A DNA stretch of 39,376 nt from an uncultured Saprospiraceae bacterium (GTDB lineage Bacteria; Bacteroidota; Bacteroidia; Chitinophagales; Saprospiraceae), in the NCBI GenBank assembly GCA_937944245.1, contig CALDYY010000066.1, positions 1 to 39,376 on the forward strand, given 5' to 3'. The position numbers were made by a program, and so were the translations under genes. Positions 8,716-19,000 of the stretch are shown piece after piece. The notes under the pieces were generated by a model. The model ran no database searches. It was not told where the DNA came from and saw only the letters and a program-made list of their open reading frames with translations. The first letter of the stretch is position 1, and each line of letters begins with the position of its first letter.

Positions 8716-10847
8716 ACATTCAAATTATAAAAAGTAAATGCCCATTTATCGGCTTGTTCTTCAATAATTTTCGTCGTGGATTTTCCGGCACCGTGTCCAG
8801 CGTTGGTATCAACACGTATGAGAGTTGGTTTTTCGCACTTCTGAACTGCTTGCAAGCGGGCAGCAAATTTAAAGGAATGCGCTGGCACGACCCTGTCATC
8901 GTGGTCAGCAGTAGTAACCATGGTGGCAGGGTAGCAAGTCCCTTCTTTGACATTATGTAACGGTGAATAGCCCATCAAATAGTCAAACATTTCTTGACTT
9001 TCTTCTGCTGTACCATAATCATATGCCCAACCTGCGCCAGCAGTGAATTTGTTATAACGCAACATATCCAGTACGCCTACCGCAGGTAGTGCAACTTTTA
9101 TCAAATCAGGGCGTTGCGTCATGGTTGCACCCACCAATAGTCCACCATTTGATCCACCCGATATAGCTAATTTTTCTGAAGAAGTATAGCCTTGCGCAAT
9201 TAAATATTCGGCAGCAGCAATAAAATCATCAAATACATTTTGCTTTTTTGTTTTTGTGCCTGCAATATGCCATGCTTTGCCATACTCACCGCCACCTCTC
9301 AGATTGGGTACAGCGTATATGCCACCATTTTCTAACCAAACGACATTAGACACACTAAAACTAGGCGTTAGGCTGATGTTGAAGCCCCCATATCCATATA
9401 GCATAGTTGGATTTTGCCCATTCAGTTGCAATCCTTTTTTGTGGGTAATCATCATTGGAACTTTTGTTCCATCCTTTGAAGTGTAAAACACTTGATTCGA
9501 CTCGTAGTCATCTGGGTTGAATTGAACGCCATCTTGTTTATATACTTCAGATTTGCCAGTTTCCACCTCATATTTATAAATTGTTCTCGGCATAATGTAG
9601 CTGGTGAAGGCATAATATAACTCCTTTTGTTCCCATTTTCCACTAAAACCACCAGCAGAACCATTGCCCGGTAAATCTACTTTTCTAATTACATTGCCTT
9701 GCAAATCAATTTGTTCCACATAAGAAAGGGCATCTTTTAAGTAGGTGGCAAAGAAATAGCCTCCACCTGTGGAAAGAGAAAGCGGTTCTTTGCGCTCAGG
9801 AATTACATCTACCCAATTTTCAATAGAAGGATTGTTGGCTTCTACCTTGACTAATCTTTTATTAGGTGCATTCAAATTTGTTACAATATAAAGTGTATTC
9901 CCTTCTGTATGAGCAACATAGTGGTCATTATCAAAGTTTTTTACTATCGGAACAATAGGTGCATTAGGTTTGGTTAAATCTTGAAGGTACAATTCATTTC
10001 CAGAGGTTGACGTTGCAGCAGTAATAACCAACCAATGCTCATCTTCTGTCACGTAACCACCTACATACCTGCGTGGCATTTTTTCACCACCAAAAATAAG
10101 TTTGTCTTGACTTTGTGGTGTACCAAGTTGATGAAAATACAATTTATGCACCTGCGTCATACCCGACAATTCACTACCGTCTTTAGGTTTATCATAAGAG
10201 CTATAATAAAAACCGCTTGTTCCTTTCCAAGAAACACCTGAGAATTTAACATCAATTAAGGTATCCTCTACTACGGCTTTGGTTTCAGCATTGAGGACAA
10301 TAATTTTACGCCAATCAGAACCTCCCTCTGAAACACTGTAGGCTGCTAATTTACCATCTTTGGTAAAATTAATACCCGCTAGAGAAGTAGTCCCATCAGC
10401 AGAAAACAAATTTGGGTCGAGAAAAACTTCTGGGGCATTTTCTCCTTTCTGGCGATACAGCACAGACTGGTTTTGCAAGCCATCATTTTTGTAGAAGTAA
10501 GTATAATCTCCTTCTTCAAATGGTGCACTGTATTTTTCGTAATCCCAAAGTTGGGTTAGGCGCGTTTTAATTTTTTCTCTAAATGGAATTTGGGCTAAAT
10601 AGGCAAACGTCAAATCGTTTTGAGCTTTTACCCACTGTTCCGTTTCTGCTGAACGGTCGTCCTCCAGCCAACGATAAGGGTCTTGTACTGCTTTACTAAA
10701 ATATTCGTCTTGTTGCGCTACTTGTTTTGTACTAGGGTAGCTCACCTGAATAACAGGATAATTCGTCATGGTATCAGTTGCTATATTTTTGCAATTTGCC
10801 ATCAATAATAATGCCAAAATGCTAATCAGTGGCAATAGTTTTTGCAT
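8706..10847 (-). CDS. prolyl oligopeptidase family serine peptidase (S9A)
   Basis: The 713-residue peptidase should cleave short peptides after proline. An N-terminal hydrophobic segment is followed by MANCK, which could be a lipobox (Cys19) although Asn at -1 is unusual; periplasmic location, possibly lipid-anchored, is inferred. The N-terminal segment with YRWLEDD is the classic start of the family, followed by the seven-bladed propeller (about 75-435) and the alpha/beta-hydrolase domain (about 470-713). The catalytic residues are present: Ser566 in GGSNGG, Asp650/Asp651 in HDDRVVP, and His685 in AGHGAGK. Length matches the roughly 710 residues of typical family members. The upstream minus-strand gene ends 68 bases before this start, so cotranscription is possible but not shown. 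The family call is secure. Confidence 0.94.
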   Translation of the reverse strand: MQKLLPLISILALLLMANCKNIATDTMTNYPVIQVSYPSTKQVAQQDEYFSKAVQDPYRWLEDDRSAETEQWVKAQNDLTFAYLAQIPFREKIKTRLTQLWDYEKYSAPFEEGDYTYFYKNDGLQNQSVLYRQKGENAPEVFLDPNLFSADGTTSLAGINFTKDGKLAAYSVSEGGSDWRKIIVLNAETKAVVEDTLIDVKFSGVSWKGTSGFYYSSYDKPKDGSELSGMTQVHKLYFHQLGTPQSQDKLIFGGEKMPRRYVGGYVTEDEHWLVITAATSTSGNELYLQDLTKPNAPIVPIVKNFDNDHYVAHTEGNTLYIVTNLNAPNKRLVKVEANNPSIENWVDVIPERKEPLSLSTGGGYFFATYLKDALSYVEQIDLQGNVIRKVDLPGNGSAGGFSGKWEQKELYYAFTSYIMPRTIYKYEVETGKSEVYKQDGVQFNPDDYESNQVFYTSKDGTKVPMMITHKKGLQLNGQNPTMLYGYGGFNISLTPSFSVSNVVWLENGGIYAVPNLRGGGEYGKAWHIAGTKTKKQNVFDDFIAAAEYLIAQGYTSSEKLAISGGSNGGLLVGATMTQRPDLIKVALPAVGVLDMLRYNKFTAGAGWAYDYGTAEESQEMFDYLMGYSPLHNVKEGTCYPATMVTTADHDDRVVPAHSFKFAARLQAVQKCEKPTLIRVDTNAGHGAGKSTTKIIEEQADKWAFTFYNLNVSI

Positions 10848-10915
10848 AAAATCTAATTTTCTGTTTTATAAGACTGCTATCACTTCTAGGAAAATTCCTT
10901 TAAGAAATAAAACTA

Positions 10916-11662
10916 CTACAATTCTGGATATAAAACAAATGGAGATGCTTTGCCTAATTCTTCATAGCTATTGGCAGATTTTAAGTTCGTAATTTTTATT
11001 TTAGCACCACCGATTTCATGCGATGTGGCTATTTTAGCTCCACCTGTTAGTGCAGCCCAATCAGACCAAGTAGATTCTAAACCACCAATTGGTATAATTT
11101 TTACCCACATTTTCCATGCAATAGGTAAACCGGACTCATCCAATATCCAAACATAACTGTCGCCAGGCGTAACCCCACCAGAGGTGTAAGTAACCATTAA
11201 GCCTTGTCTGCCATCTTTCAATGTAACGATACTTCGCTCTGTGCCAGCATCGAGTACCTTCGAGGGTGCATTAAGCCAAAAAGAATCGTTGCAGAACGAA
11301 CTCCATGCAGTGCGTACCAATTTATCTGCTCTTTTACCCGATTGTTCCACACCTTTTACAAAGGCTTTTCCCGAAATGGTATTAGGATTTAATAATACTA
11401 AATGTTTACCCCATTCTACTGCTACTAAATGTTGTGCTTTATCCCAAATAAAGTGATTTCTTCCTGCAAAAGTCCATGCTACAATTCCAGTAGAATCCCA
11501 AGCGGCTTTATCAATCGCTTTTAGCATTTGTTGAGCCATTTCATCTGCTGCTGCACTAGGCTGACCATCAGGTTTTTTTTCACTTAACAGCGCAACGACA
11601 ACTACTCCGATGACTAATAAACTACCCAATACTATTCCAATCCACTTAATTATTTTTGACAT
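10916..11662 (-). CDS. membrane-anchored protein of unknown function
   Basis: From the ATG at 11662 the product has 248 residues. A TTG at 11686 would add eight residues and has GAGG five bases before it, whereas the ATG has GGAAGG directly abutting it, so the start is unsettled. A single N-terminal transmembrane helix (KWIGIVLGSLLVIGVVVVALL) is followed by a soluble domain, probably periplasmic. That domain contains aromatic-rich beta segments (TFAGRNHFIWDKAQHLVAVEWG, SYVWILDESGLPIAWKMW) that look like a lipid-binding or lipoprotein-localisation type beta fold, though I cannot assign a family. It lies upstream of the prolyl oligopeptidase gene on the same strand and diverges from the UDG-like gene. 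No function is proposed. Confidence 0.8.
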   Translation of the reverse strand: MSKIIKWIGIVLGSLLVIGVVVVALLSEKKPDGQPSAAADEMAQQMLKAIDKAAWDSTGIVAWTFAGRNHFIWDKAQHLVAVEWGKHLVLLNPNTISGKAFVKGVEQSGKRADKLVRTAWSSFCNDSFWLNAPSKVLDAGTERSIVTLKDGRQGLMVTYTSGGVTPGDSYVWILDESGLPIAWKMWVKIIPIGGLESTWSDWAALTGGAKIATSHEIGGAKIKITNLKSANSYEELGKASPFVLYPEL

Positions 11663-11671
11663 CCTTCCACT

Positions 11672-11706
11672 TTTGTTTTCAAACAAACCTCGTTTTCCTA
11701 CTTTTG
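11672..11706 (+). promoter_or_regulatory. candidate promoter for the UDG-like gene
   Basis: TACTTTTG (11699-11706) is an exact TAnnTTTG match. TTTG at 11672-11675 supplies a -33 element with a 23-base spacer. The predicted start near 11711 lies only a few bases before the TTG start codon at 11718, implying a nearly leaderless mRNA. It overlaps the 5' end of the divergent gene. Confidence 0.4.
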
Positions 11707-11717
11707 TTGATAAAAAA

Positions 11718-12302
11718 TTGAAACTTATTCATCATTTACAATCAGAAATAAAAAATTGCACGCACTGCTCATTGCATTTGCCTTTTGGGGCGAATCCAAT
11801 TTTTAGTTTTTCCGAGCAATCAAAAATTGTGTTGATTAGCCAAGCTCCAGGTATTTTGGCGCATCAAAAAAGCATTCCTTATCAAGATAAAAGTGGGGAA
11901 CGCCTCAGAAGTTGGCTGGGTGTATCAGATGAAGTTTTTTATAATCTTGATAATTTTGCTATTTTACCGATGGGCTTTTGCTATCCAGGCAAAGGAAAAT
12001 CAGGTGATTTGCCTCCAAGAAAAGAGTGCGCTCCATTATGGCATAATTTAGTTTGGCAACAGTTGAATCATGTGCAATTAACGATTTTAATAGGTCAATA
12101 TGCACAGCAATATTATTTAAAAGAGCCTAGTTCAAGTAATTTAACAGCGCGCGTTCGGGCGTATGAAAATTATTTACCTCAATTTTTTCCTCTGGTGCAT
12201 CCCTCGCCATTGAATCAAGGTTGGATGAAGAAGAATGAATGGTTTGAGGAAGAAGTATTGCCTGTTCTTAGAGAAAGAATACAAGTAATTTTAAAGCAAT
12301 AG
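11718..12302 (+). CDS. uracil-DNA glycosylase superfamily protein
   Basis: The 194-residue product belongs to the uracil-DNA-glycosylase-fold family and may excise damaged bases. I chose the TTG at 11718 because family similarity begins around LQSEIKNCTHC. No ATG lies nearby, and the longer frame from 11610 overlaps the divergent gene. Two cysteines (CTHC) near the N-terminus plus two later ones (FCYPGKG and KEC) could bind an Fe-S cluster, as in family 4 and 5 enzymes. The first active-site loop reads SQAPG followed by HQKSIPYQDKSGERLR, and the second reads HPSPLN. The hallmark GEAPG-x-x-E/D is altered, so real glycosylase activity is uncertain. ILPMGFCYPGKG and DLPPR are recognisable family blocks. 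It converges with the Pif1 gene, 16 bases away. Confidence 0.8.
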   Translation: MKLIHHLQSEIKNCTHCSLHLPFGANPIFSFSEQSKIVLISQAPGILAHQKSIPYQDKSGERLRSWLGVSDEVFYNLDNFAILPMGFCYPGKGKSGDLPPRKECAPLWHNLVWQQLNHVQLTILIGQYAQQYYLKEPSSSNLTARVRAYENYLPQFFPLVHPSPLNQGWMKKNEWFEEEVLPVLRERIQVILKQ

Positions 12303-12318
12303 GAGATAGAAAATAACA

Positions 12319-13602
12319 TCAAAAGTTTTGTTCATAAAATTCTATAATTTTTGGGTCGGTTAAAATATCGCTAGGTTTAAGTGGCTGGCTCAGGACAATG
12401 CCTTCCAGCGAGCGGCAGCGACTAAGTGCTACATAAGTTTGACCATATTCAAAAGCTCCTTTATCTAAATCTATAATCACTCGGTCAAAAGTTTTTCCTT
12501 GTGCTTTGTGAATGGTTACCGCCCAAGCTAATTTTAACGGATATTGAGTGAAAGTACCTATTATTTCAGTTTCTATTTTGTGAGGATCATTTTCTGCTTG
12601 TTTATACCTCGATATTTCCCAATCTACTGGCTGCACATTGATATAACGTTGAGTACCACCTTGTTCTTCAATCATCACTGTTATATTTTCCGCTTCCAAC
12701 TTGACTACCTTACCAATTGTTCCGTTCACGAACTGTTTTTCGGGGTCATTTCTCAGGAACATCACCTGTGCATTAAGTTTTAAACGAAGTGCTAACTCAG
12801 TTGGAAATAAGCTAGGGTTAAAATCCCCTTTCACTTGTCCGTAATAAATTTGGTCGGGAAGTGGAATATCTCTTAGGGCTTGATTGTTGATTCTATCCAC
12901 TGTGGTGTTTCGAGCGGAGAGTGTAATGTAAAATTCTTTACTATTAAAATCGGGAACGTATCTTTCATTCAAATCTTCTAAATCATCATGGTCTATTCTA
13001 TTGGTTCTTACCGCATCAAGCAGCCTTATAAAATATCGAGCCTCCTGGCGATATATTTTTTTTAACGCTATCATACTCATAGAAAATTCTAAAAATACTT
13101 TAGCAGAAAAAAAATAGGGGCTGTCATAATAATTCATAAAAAACTGCTTCTCCACTTCATTGGAAAGTACAGGCGGGAGTTGGAACAAATCACCAAAAAA
13201 TACCACTTGAACGCCACCAAAAGGGTGAGGATTATCTCGATTGAGTCGCAGAAAATAGTCAATATTATCTAACATATCTGCTCTTACCATAGAGATTTCA
13301 TCAATGATGAGCAAATCAATATTTTGATATAATTTTCTGTTTCTATGTTTTCTAATATCTTTAGTGGTTATAAATTTTGGTGGAAACCCAAAAAAGGAAT
13401 GAATGGTTTGTCCACCTACATTGAGTGCAGCAACACCTGTAGGTGCTAACACTACATTTCGTTTTCTAGTTATATTTTTTAGAAGCTGGAGCAGTGTAGA
13501 TTTTCCCGTCCCAGCTCTTCCTGTTATAAATACACTAGTGGTTGTTTTTTCGATTAAATCTAATACGTATTTAAAATCTTCATTTAATTCTAAAACTTGC
13601 AA
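12319..13602 (-). CDS. Pif1-like SF1B DNA helicase
   Basis: The 427-residue ATPase should unwind DNA 5'-3', perhaps at G-quadruplexes or stalled forks. Walker A is GRAGTGKST (about 27-35), Walker B LLIIDEISM, and the C-terminal helicase motifs include AWAVTIHKAQGKTFD and YVALSRCRSLEGIVL. It is a minimal Pif1/RecD2-like core without additional domains. The start is a TTG (13602): an in-frame stop lies two codons upstream, and no ATG occurs before Walker A. The stop of the preceding endonuclease gene lies 14 bases upstream, so the two genes are very probably cotranscribed and the weak start may rely on translational coupling. The helicase call is firm; its cellular role is inferred from the family. 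Confidence 0.9.
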   Translation of the reverse strand: MQVLELNEDFKYVLDLIEKTTTSVFITGRAGTGKSTLLQLLKNITRKRNVVLAPTGVAALNVGGQTIHSFFGFPPKFITTKDIRKHRNRKLYQNIDLLIIDEISMVRADMLDNIDYFLRLNRDNPHPFGGVQVVFFGDLFQLPPVLSNEVEKQFFMNYYDSPYFFSAKVFLEFSMSMIALKKIYRQEARYFIRLLDAVRTNRIDHDDLEDLNERYVPDFNSKEFYITLSARNTTVDRINNQALRDIPLPDQIYYGQVKGDFNPSLFPTELALRLKLNAQVMFLRNDPEKQFVNGTIGKVVKLEAENITVMIEEQGGTQRYINVQPVDWEISRYKQAENDPHKIETEIIGTFTQYPLKLAWAVTIHKAQGKTFDRVIIDLDKGAFEYGQTYVALSRCRSLEGIVLSQPLKPSDILTDPKIIEFYEQNF

Positions 13603-13616
13603 AATTTAGGCTGTTT

Positions 13617-14645
13617 TTATAATCGCTTTACTAAAAATAAATATACTGGAAAGTGATCGCTGTATCCATCTAAATAAGTATCTCCAGCATGAGTGCGCAA
13701 AGGATAACCTTTAAATTGACCTTCTTTTTGCACCATATAAGGTTGATTGAATATTTGTGCTTTATAAAATTGATAGCCACCATTTGGTTGAACCAAGCCC
13801 GAAGAAATAATCAACTGGTCAAATAAATTCCAGGCATCCTGATAAGCCAAAGTGCCAATACCTTTCTTGTAAAAATCTTCCATTGGATTATATAAATCTC
13901 CTTCTTTTATTTTTGCAATATCTCTTTTTGATTTAAGCACTTTTTTTATGCTGGAACTAATAGGGTCATCATTCAAATCACCCATTATAATAATCTTAGC
14001 ATTGATATTTTGATTCATCAAGGAATCAACTGCTGACTTTACTACTCCTGCGGCTGTTTCTCTTAATGAACGACTTGCTGCCTCACCTCCTCTGCGCGAT
14101 GGCCAGTGATTGACCAAGACATGCAGCGTATCACCATCAAAAATACCTGAAACCAACAGGACATCTCTAGTGTAAATTCTAGAGCCATCTTCATTATAAA
14201 TCAAGACAGGTAGGGCTCTGCTATTGGTAACTGTAAAATACTTAGGTTGATAAAGCAACCCCACGTCTATCCCTCTCAAATCAGGTGAATCATAATGAAT
14301 GATATTATAATTTTGTTTTGCTATTTCAGGTTGCTTCACCAAATCTTCTAGTACTCTTTTGTTTTCTATCTCGGCAACTCCCAGAATGGCGAGTCCATCA
14401 GGCGTTACTTCTTTGCCTATTTGCGAAATAATAGTGGACATGTGAGTGAGCTTTTTTTGATACAATTCCTCTGTCCATAATTTTGAACCCGTTGGGGTGT
14501 ATTCACTATCATTAATAAGAGGATCGTCCTCCGTATCAAAAAGGTTTTCTAAGTTATAGAAACCAATACAACCTACCTTGGCTTGCTGCTGCGCTAAAGT
14601 GCTTAGTGCAAAAAATAATAAACACAATAATAGCGTGAATCTCAT
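13617..14645 (-). CDS. secreted endonuclease/exonuclease/phosphatase family protein
   Basis: From the ATG at 14645 the product has 342 residues; a TTG at 14657 is the alternative start. A signal peptide (MRFTLLLCLLFFALSTLAQ) directs export. The mature part shows the EEP fold: GFYNLENLFD near the N-terminus, GVAEIEN with the metal-binding Glu, GIDVGLLY, NHWPSRRGG, MGDLNDDP with the catalytic Asp-x-Asn, and YSDHFPVY with the closing Asp-His. All active-site positions are therefore present. Members of this family cleave nucleic acids or phosphoesters; a periplasmic or extracellular nuclease used for phosphate or nucleotide scavenging is the reasonable guess. It is the first gene of a pair with the Pif1-like helicase. 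The substrate is unknown. Confidence 0.9.
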   Translation of the reverse strand: MRFTLLLCLLFFALSTLAQQQAKVGCIGFYNLENLFDTEDDPLINDSEYTPTGSKLWTEELYQKKLTHMSTIISQIGKEVTPDGLAILGVAEIENKRVLEDLVKQPEIAKQNYNIIHYDSPDLRGIDVGLLYQPKYFTVTNSRALPVLIYNEDGSRIYTRDVLLVSGIFDGDTLHVLVNHWPSRRGGEAASRSLRETAAGVVKSAVDSLMNQNINAKIIIMGDLNDDPISSSIKKVLKSKRDIAKIKEGDLYNPMEDFYKKGIGTLAYQDAWNLFDQLIISSGLVQPNGGYQFYKAQIFNQPYMVQKEGQFKGYPLRTHAGDTYLDGYSDHFPVYLFLVKRL

Positions 14646-14750
14646 GGTTGATAACAATTAGGATAAAATCAGGTATTCAATTGGTTAAGATAAAATCAAA
14701 AGAACTAGGTTGAATAACCGGTAAACTCATCCAACCTCGTTTATTTTTGG

Positions 14751-15620
14751 TTAAGAGCCTAAATAATTTTTTAGTAACTTGCTTCTATTAGCGGTACGAA
14801 GTTTATTGATGGCTTTGTCCTTTATTTGGCGAACGCGCTCGCGTGTGAGTCCAAATTCTTCTCCAATATCTTCCAACGACATCGGATGTTCGTAGCCAAT
14901 ACCAAAATAAAGTTTGATAACACTCGCTTGTCTTTCTGTTAATGTGCTCAAGGAACGTTCAATCTCTCTTCTTAAGGACTCACGGTACTCCAGTTCTTGG
15001 TCAGTTTTTGGTGTTGAGCTATTTTCCAATACATCTAGCAAAGAATTATCTTCACCTTCTACAAACGGTGCGTCCATAGAAACGTGTCTAGCGGCAACCC
15101 CTAATGTTGTTTCTACTTCTTCTGTTGGTATTTCTAGCAATTCCGCTAGCTCTTCAGCGGAAGGCTCACGCTCAAACTCTTGTTCCAACTCTGAGAATGC
15201 CTTATTAATTTTATTGAGTGAACCAACCTTATTCAAGGGCAGACGAACAATTCTAGACTGCTCCGCCAATGCTTGAAGTATGGATTGACGAATCCACCAT
15301 ACGGCATAAGAAATAAACTTGAATCCTCGTGTTTCGTCAAAACGCTGTGCTGCCTTTATCAAACCAAGATTACCTTCATTAATCAAATCACTCAAAGAAA
15401 GACCTTGATTTTGATATTGTTTTGCCACAGATACCACAAACCTTAGGTTGGCTTTGGTTAGTCTTTCTAAAGCAATGGGGTCTCCCTGCTTAATCCGCTT
15501 TGCTAGATCTACCTCTTCTTCCGGGGTAAGCAAATCTACTTTCCCTATTTCCTGTAAATACTTTTCAAGAGATTGACTTTCTCTGTTCGTAATGGATTTA
15601 GTAATCTTTAATTGTCTCAT
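14751..15620 (-). CDS. rpoD: RNA polymerase primary sigma factor
   Basis: The 289-residue protein is the housekeeping sigma of Bacteroidota, which lacks region 1.1 and the non-conserved region and is much shorter than E. coli RpoD. Region 1.2 ([15 protein letters not shown]), region 2 ([48 protein letters not shown]), region 3 ([10 protein letters not shown]) and region 4 ([38 protein letters not shown]) are all intact. It should direct transcription from the TTG/TAnnTTTG promoters seen elsewhere in the window. A promoter candidate lies about 110 bases upstream, and the leader contains a small 6-bp hairpin at 15673-15696 (AGAACC/GGTTCT). The downstream endonuclease gene begins 105 bases away. 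Confidence 0.97.
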   Translation of the reverse strand: MRQLKITKSITNRESQSLEKYLQEIGKVDLLTPEEEVDLAKRIKQGDPIALERLTKANLRFVVSVAKQYQNQGLSLSDLINEGNLGLIKAAQRFDETRGFKFISYAVWWIRQSILQALAEQSRIVRLPLNKVGSLNKINKAFSELEQEFEREPSAEELAELLEIPTEEVETTLGVAARHVSMDAPFVEGEDNSLLDVLENSSTPKTDQELEYRESLRREIERSLSTLTERQASVIKLYFGIGYEHPMSLEDIGEEFGLTRERVRQIKDKAINKLRTANRSKLLKNYLGS

Positions 15621-16019
15621 GCAATTTTAATCATTTAAAAAACAATAACTTACATTTAAAAATATACTATTAAGAACCACTTGTAAAGCAGGTTCTAATT
15701 GTAAATGGCAAAAAATTCATGGGAAGCTAACACAAAATTAATCGAATTTACCTCAATATTCAGTTGAATGTTAACAACACAATAACTAAATTTCTTGTAT
15801 CGTAGTATAGTTCAATCAGAATGCAAAGATTTATGAATAAGACGTAAAAAACACTTATTAGTTGCTCATGAAAGAGAACAAAATTTATACGTTAGGGATT
15901 TTTGTTAAACATGGATGATGTAGATTCTATTTAAAGTAATGAATTCACACTTCATTTTTAACGTTAGTAAATTCAAATAGATTATTACACTATTGTGAAA
16001 AAAATACCTGCTGTGCATT
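15621..16019. other. 399-bp divergent intergenic region
   Basis: Very AT-rich. It holds the rpoD leader with a weak hairpin (15673-15696), an rpoD promoter candidate (15733-15763), and an AT-only hairpin followed by five Ts at 15938-15959 (AATGAA/TTCATT). No convincing promoter for the WG-repeat gene was found; GATTTTTG at 15897-15904 is a one-mismatch -7 box without a -33. There is no coding frame and no RNA gene I recognise. Confidence 0.65.
15733..15763 (-). promoter_or_regulatory. candidate rpoD promoter
   Basis: The minus strand reads TAATTTTG at 15740-15733, an exact TAnnTTTG. CTG (15763-15761), one mismatch from TTG, sits 20 bases further upstream. The predicted start near 15726 gives a leader of about 105 nt. 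Confidence 0.4.
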
Positions 16020-19000
16020 ATGAAAAATATATTTTTATTGTTGTTAGCATTAATAACAACTCGTTTAGATGCTCAAGTTTTACTGCCAGTCAAGCAAAAC
16101 GGAAAATGGGGGGTGATTAACTCCGAAGGTAATTTAAAGATTTCACCCATTTACGATGCACTAGATATTTATAACCAACATGGCTATATCGTAGCACAGA
16201 AAAAAGATAAACTAGGATTAATTAACCATGAAGGTAAACAAATATTACCTATTATTTATGATGAAATTAATATAATAAATCAATATTTTTTTGAAGTATC
16301 TAGTTATAAAAAATGGAAATTAGTAAATCAACTTGGTAATGTTTTACTAGATAGTTATGAGGACTTAACATTACTGAATAATGACTTACTTGCATTTCAG
16401 CAGGACAAATACTGGGGGTGTATTAATCAAAAGGGTAAAACAGTAATCACTCCAAAATTTGACTCTTTAACATACGAAAAAGATTACATTATTACTTATC
16501 AATCCAACAAACTAGGACTATGTTCATTACGAGGGAAATATATATTGGATAATATTGCCACACAAATAAAATTTATTAGTGAAAATCTTATTTTATTTAA
16601 ATCTAATAATAAATGGGGAGGGATAGACGGAAATGGTAATGTATTATTTCATCCTTCATTCCAGTATTTTAACTTTAGCTCGCCCTATCTTATAGAATTG
16701 GGAAATGAAAACACTATATCAGTCTATTCTCTACTAGACAATACACTCACTAGTATCAACAAAATTAAGGGAAATAAAATAGAACCTTTTTCAAAGGACT
16801 TATTCCTGCTAAGGAAAGACACCTATTGTGGTTTAATAAATAAAAAAGGTGATATTGTTGTACCTGCTCTGTATGATGAGATATTATATTTTTCTGAACA
16901 GTTGTTTAGATTTAAACGCCTTGATAAATGGGGACTTATTGATGATGTAAACAATGAAATATTTAACTTGGAACTAGATTATATTGCTCCATTACAAAAA
17001 GGAATAAGTTTTATTAAAAAGAATAATAAATATGGATTATTGGATGGTATGGGTAAGTTTTTGTTAACACCTGATTACGATAAAATTCAACTAGAAGATA
17101 ACAAAATAAAGGCTTATCGTGAAGAGGGAATAGAACTTTTTTTTTTACAAGCTGATGGAAAAATCATAGATGCTAATACAAATATGGAGGAACATTATAC
17201 CTTTAGTATTAACACAAACAATATAAACATACAAACAGAATGTCAAAATAGGCAATTAAAACAACATGAATGGTTTTATAATGCAACTACTCAAAAATGG
17301 GGTCTTCGAGGTCTAAATGATGGTTATAATTATATCTTACCACAATTTGATTATATTGAGGTTAAACCAGAAACAGGATTTACATTAGTAGGTGTAAAAA
17401 AGAACAGTAAATATAGATTTGGTCATACACAATATAATTTTGAAATGGTCTATGGGCTGGTTAATAATGATATTGGTAAATTAGTAACACCGATTGACTT
17501 TTTACATATTTATTTTACCGATTTTGACAATAAATCACCTTTGGCAAGATGTATTTTCTCTAATGGAACTTTCGGATTAATTGATACTATTGGTAGAATT
17601 GTGATGAAGGATATTTCTTTCATTGACGAATTTAAAGATGGAAAAGCAGCTATTGGATTCGGTGGAAAACTTTCAGGGGCATTAAAACCAAAATGGAGAA
17701 TAGAACAACTGTCCTCTTTTTTAAAAAAATTAACTTCTTTTTATTATACTATTAGTCATACGGAAGATGATCAATATTTTGATGAAAATGCTTGGTTGAT
17801 TTGCGAAAACTGTACTTGGGGTTATATAGATAAATTTGGAAAAATAGTCGTAGCACCAATTTATGACTTCGTAAAAGATTATAAAAAGGGAGTAGGATTA
17901 GTGTGTAAAGATGAAAAATGGGGAGCTATTGATAGAAAAGGTAACCACTTTTTAGATTGTGAATACAGCGATATAGAATTTATTGGCAATGCGGAGATGT
18001 TAATAGTACATCATCAACTGATAAAATATGGCTTGATAGATACGATTGGAAGAGTTGTTATTCCTGCCGAATACGATGAAATTGAAAACATAAACCATAA
18101 TTATGTTTCTATCAATCTCAATAACAAATGGGGTTTTGCTGATAAAAATGGTAACCTTATTATTCCGCCTCAATACGAAGCCGTTAATCCATTTAACCAA
18201 GATTTTGCTTCGGTGAAATATAATGGAAAATGGGGTTTAATAAATATTAAAGGGAATATTGTTATCCCATTTAAGTATATTAAAATGGGTAATTTTAAAG
18301 AAGGACTTATTTGGGTAAAAAACGGAAATGAATACTGTTATATTAATGAATATGAAGAAGTGCAATTTTGTATAAATGTTAGTTTGGTTAACGATTTTGA
18401 ATATGGTGTCGCAAGAGTTATAGAACAGGGTAGATGGGGGCTAATTAACACGTCAGGAACTTATGTGGCGCGCCCAAAATTTAATAATATTCATCCGTTC
18501 GATAGCAATAAACTTGCGGTAGTGCAGTATGGTGATTCTAATACAAGATTTGGTGTAATTAATGTTAAAGGAGAACTAATTATACCAACAAATTATAACT
18601 ATATATATTCTTTCTCTGAAGGATATGCTGCTGTAAAATATAAGGACAAATATGGGTATATAAATACAAGCGGACAACTCATAATACCCACCATATATAG
18701 CAGAGTTTCACCTTTTAGAGAAGGTAGAGCTGCTGTTCAGCGAGATGGCTTTTGCGGTTACATAAATTATAATGGTGAAATTATAGTTAATTTGGAATAT
18801 TCTAAATGTTTGGAGTTTAAAGATGGCAAAGCAGTAGTTTACAAAGGCTACCAGAAGGGTGGGGTAGTGGAGAGAAATGGTACACAAATAATAGCGCCAA
18901 GTTTAAATCGCCTATTAAATTTTGAAGAAGGTAGAGGGCTTGTAAGAGATGCCCAACATCGCTTTTACTATATTACAGAAGATACTACTTTATATAATGG

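Noticed and set aside
8661-8960. A 99-codon plus-strand frame across the inverted repeat and the prolyl oligopeptidase 3' end
   Set aside because: It lies mostly opposite the catalytic domain of a well-supported gene and crosses a perfect hairpin; there is no promoter or family signal.
12318-12335. CAAAAGTTTTG palindrome between the UDG-like and Pif1 genes
   Set aside because: A short AT-rich symmetry with no room for a loop, expected by chance at this composition.
14707-14737. AGGTTG/CAACCT hairpin downstream of rpoD
   Set aside because: Only six base pairs with a 19-nt loop and no clear T run on the minus strand; too weak to call a terminator.
14914-15276. A 120-codon open frame antisense to rpoD
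   Set aside because: It mirrors highly conserved sigma factor codons, has a serine-rich low-complexity product and no similarity I recognise; it is a shadow frame.
15938-15959. AATGAA/TTCATT stem with five Ts upstream of the WG-repeat gene
   Set aside because: A six-base-pair, nearly all-AT stem that would be unstable; chance is likely in this very AT-rich spacer.
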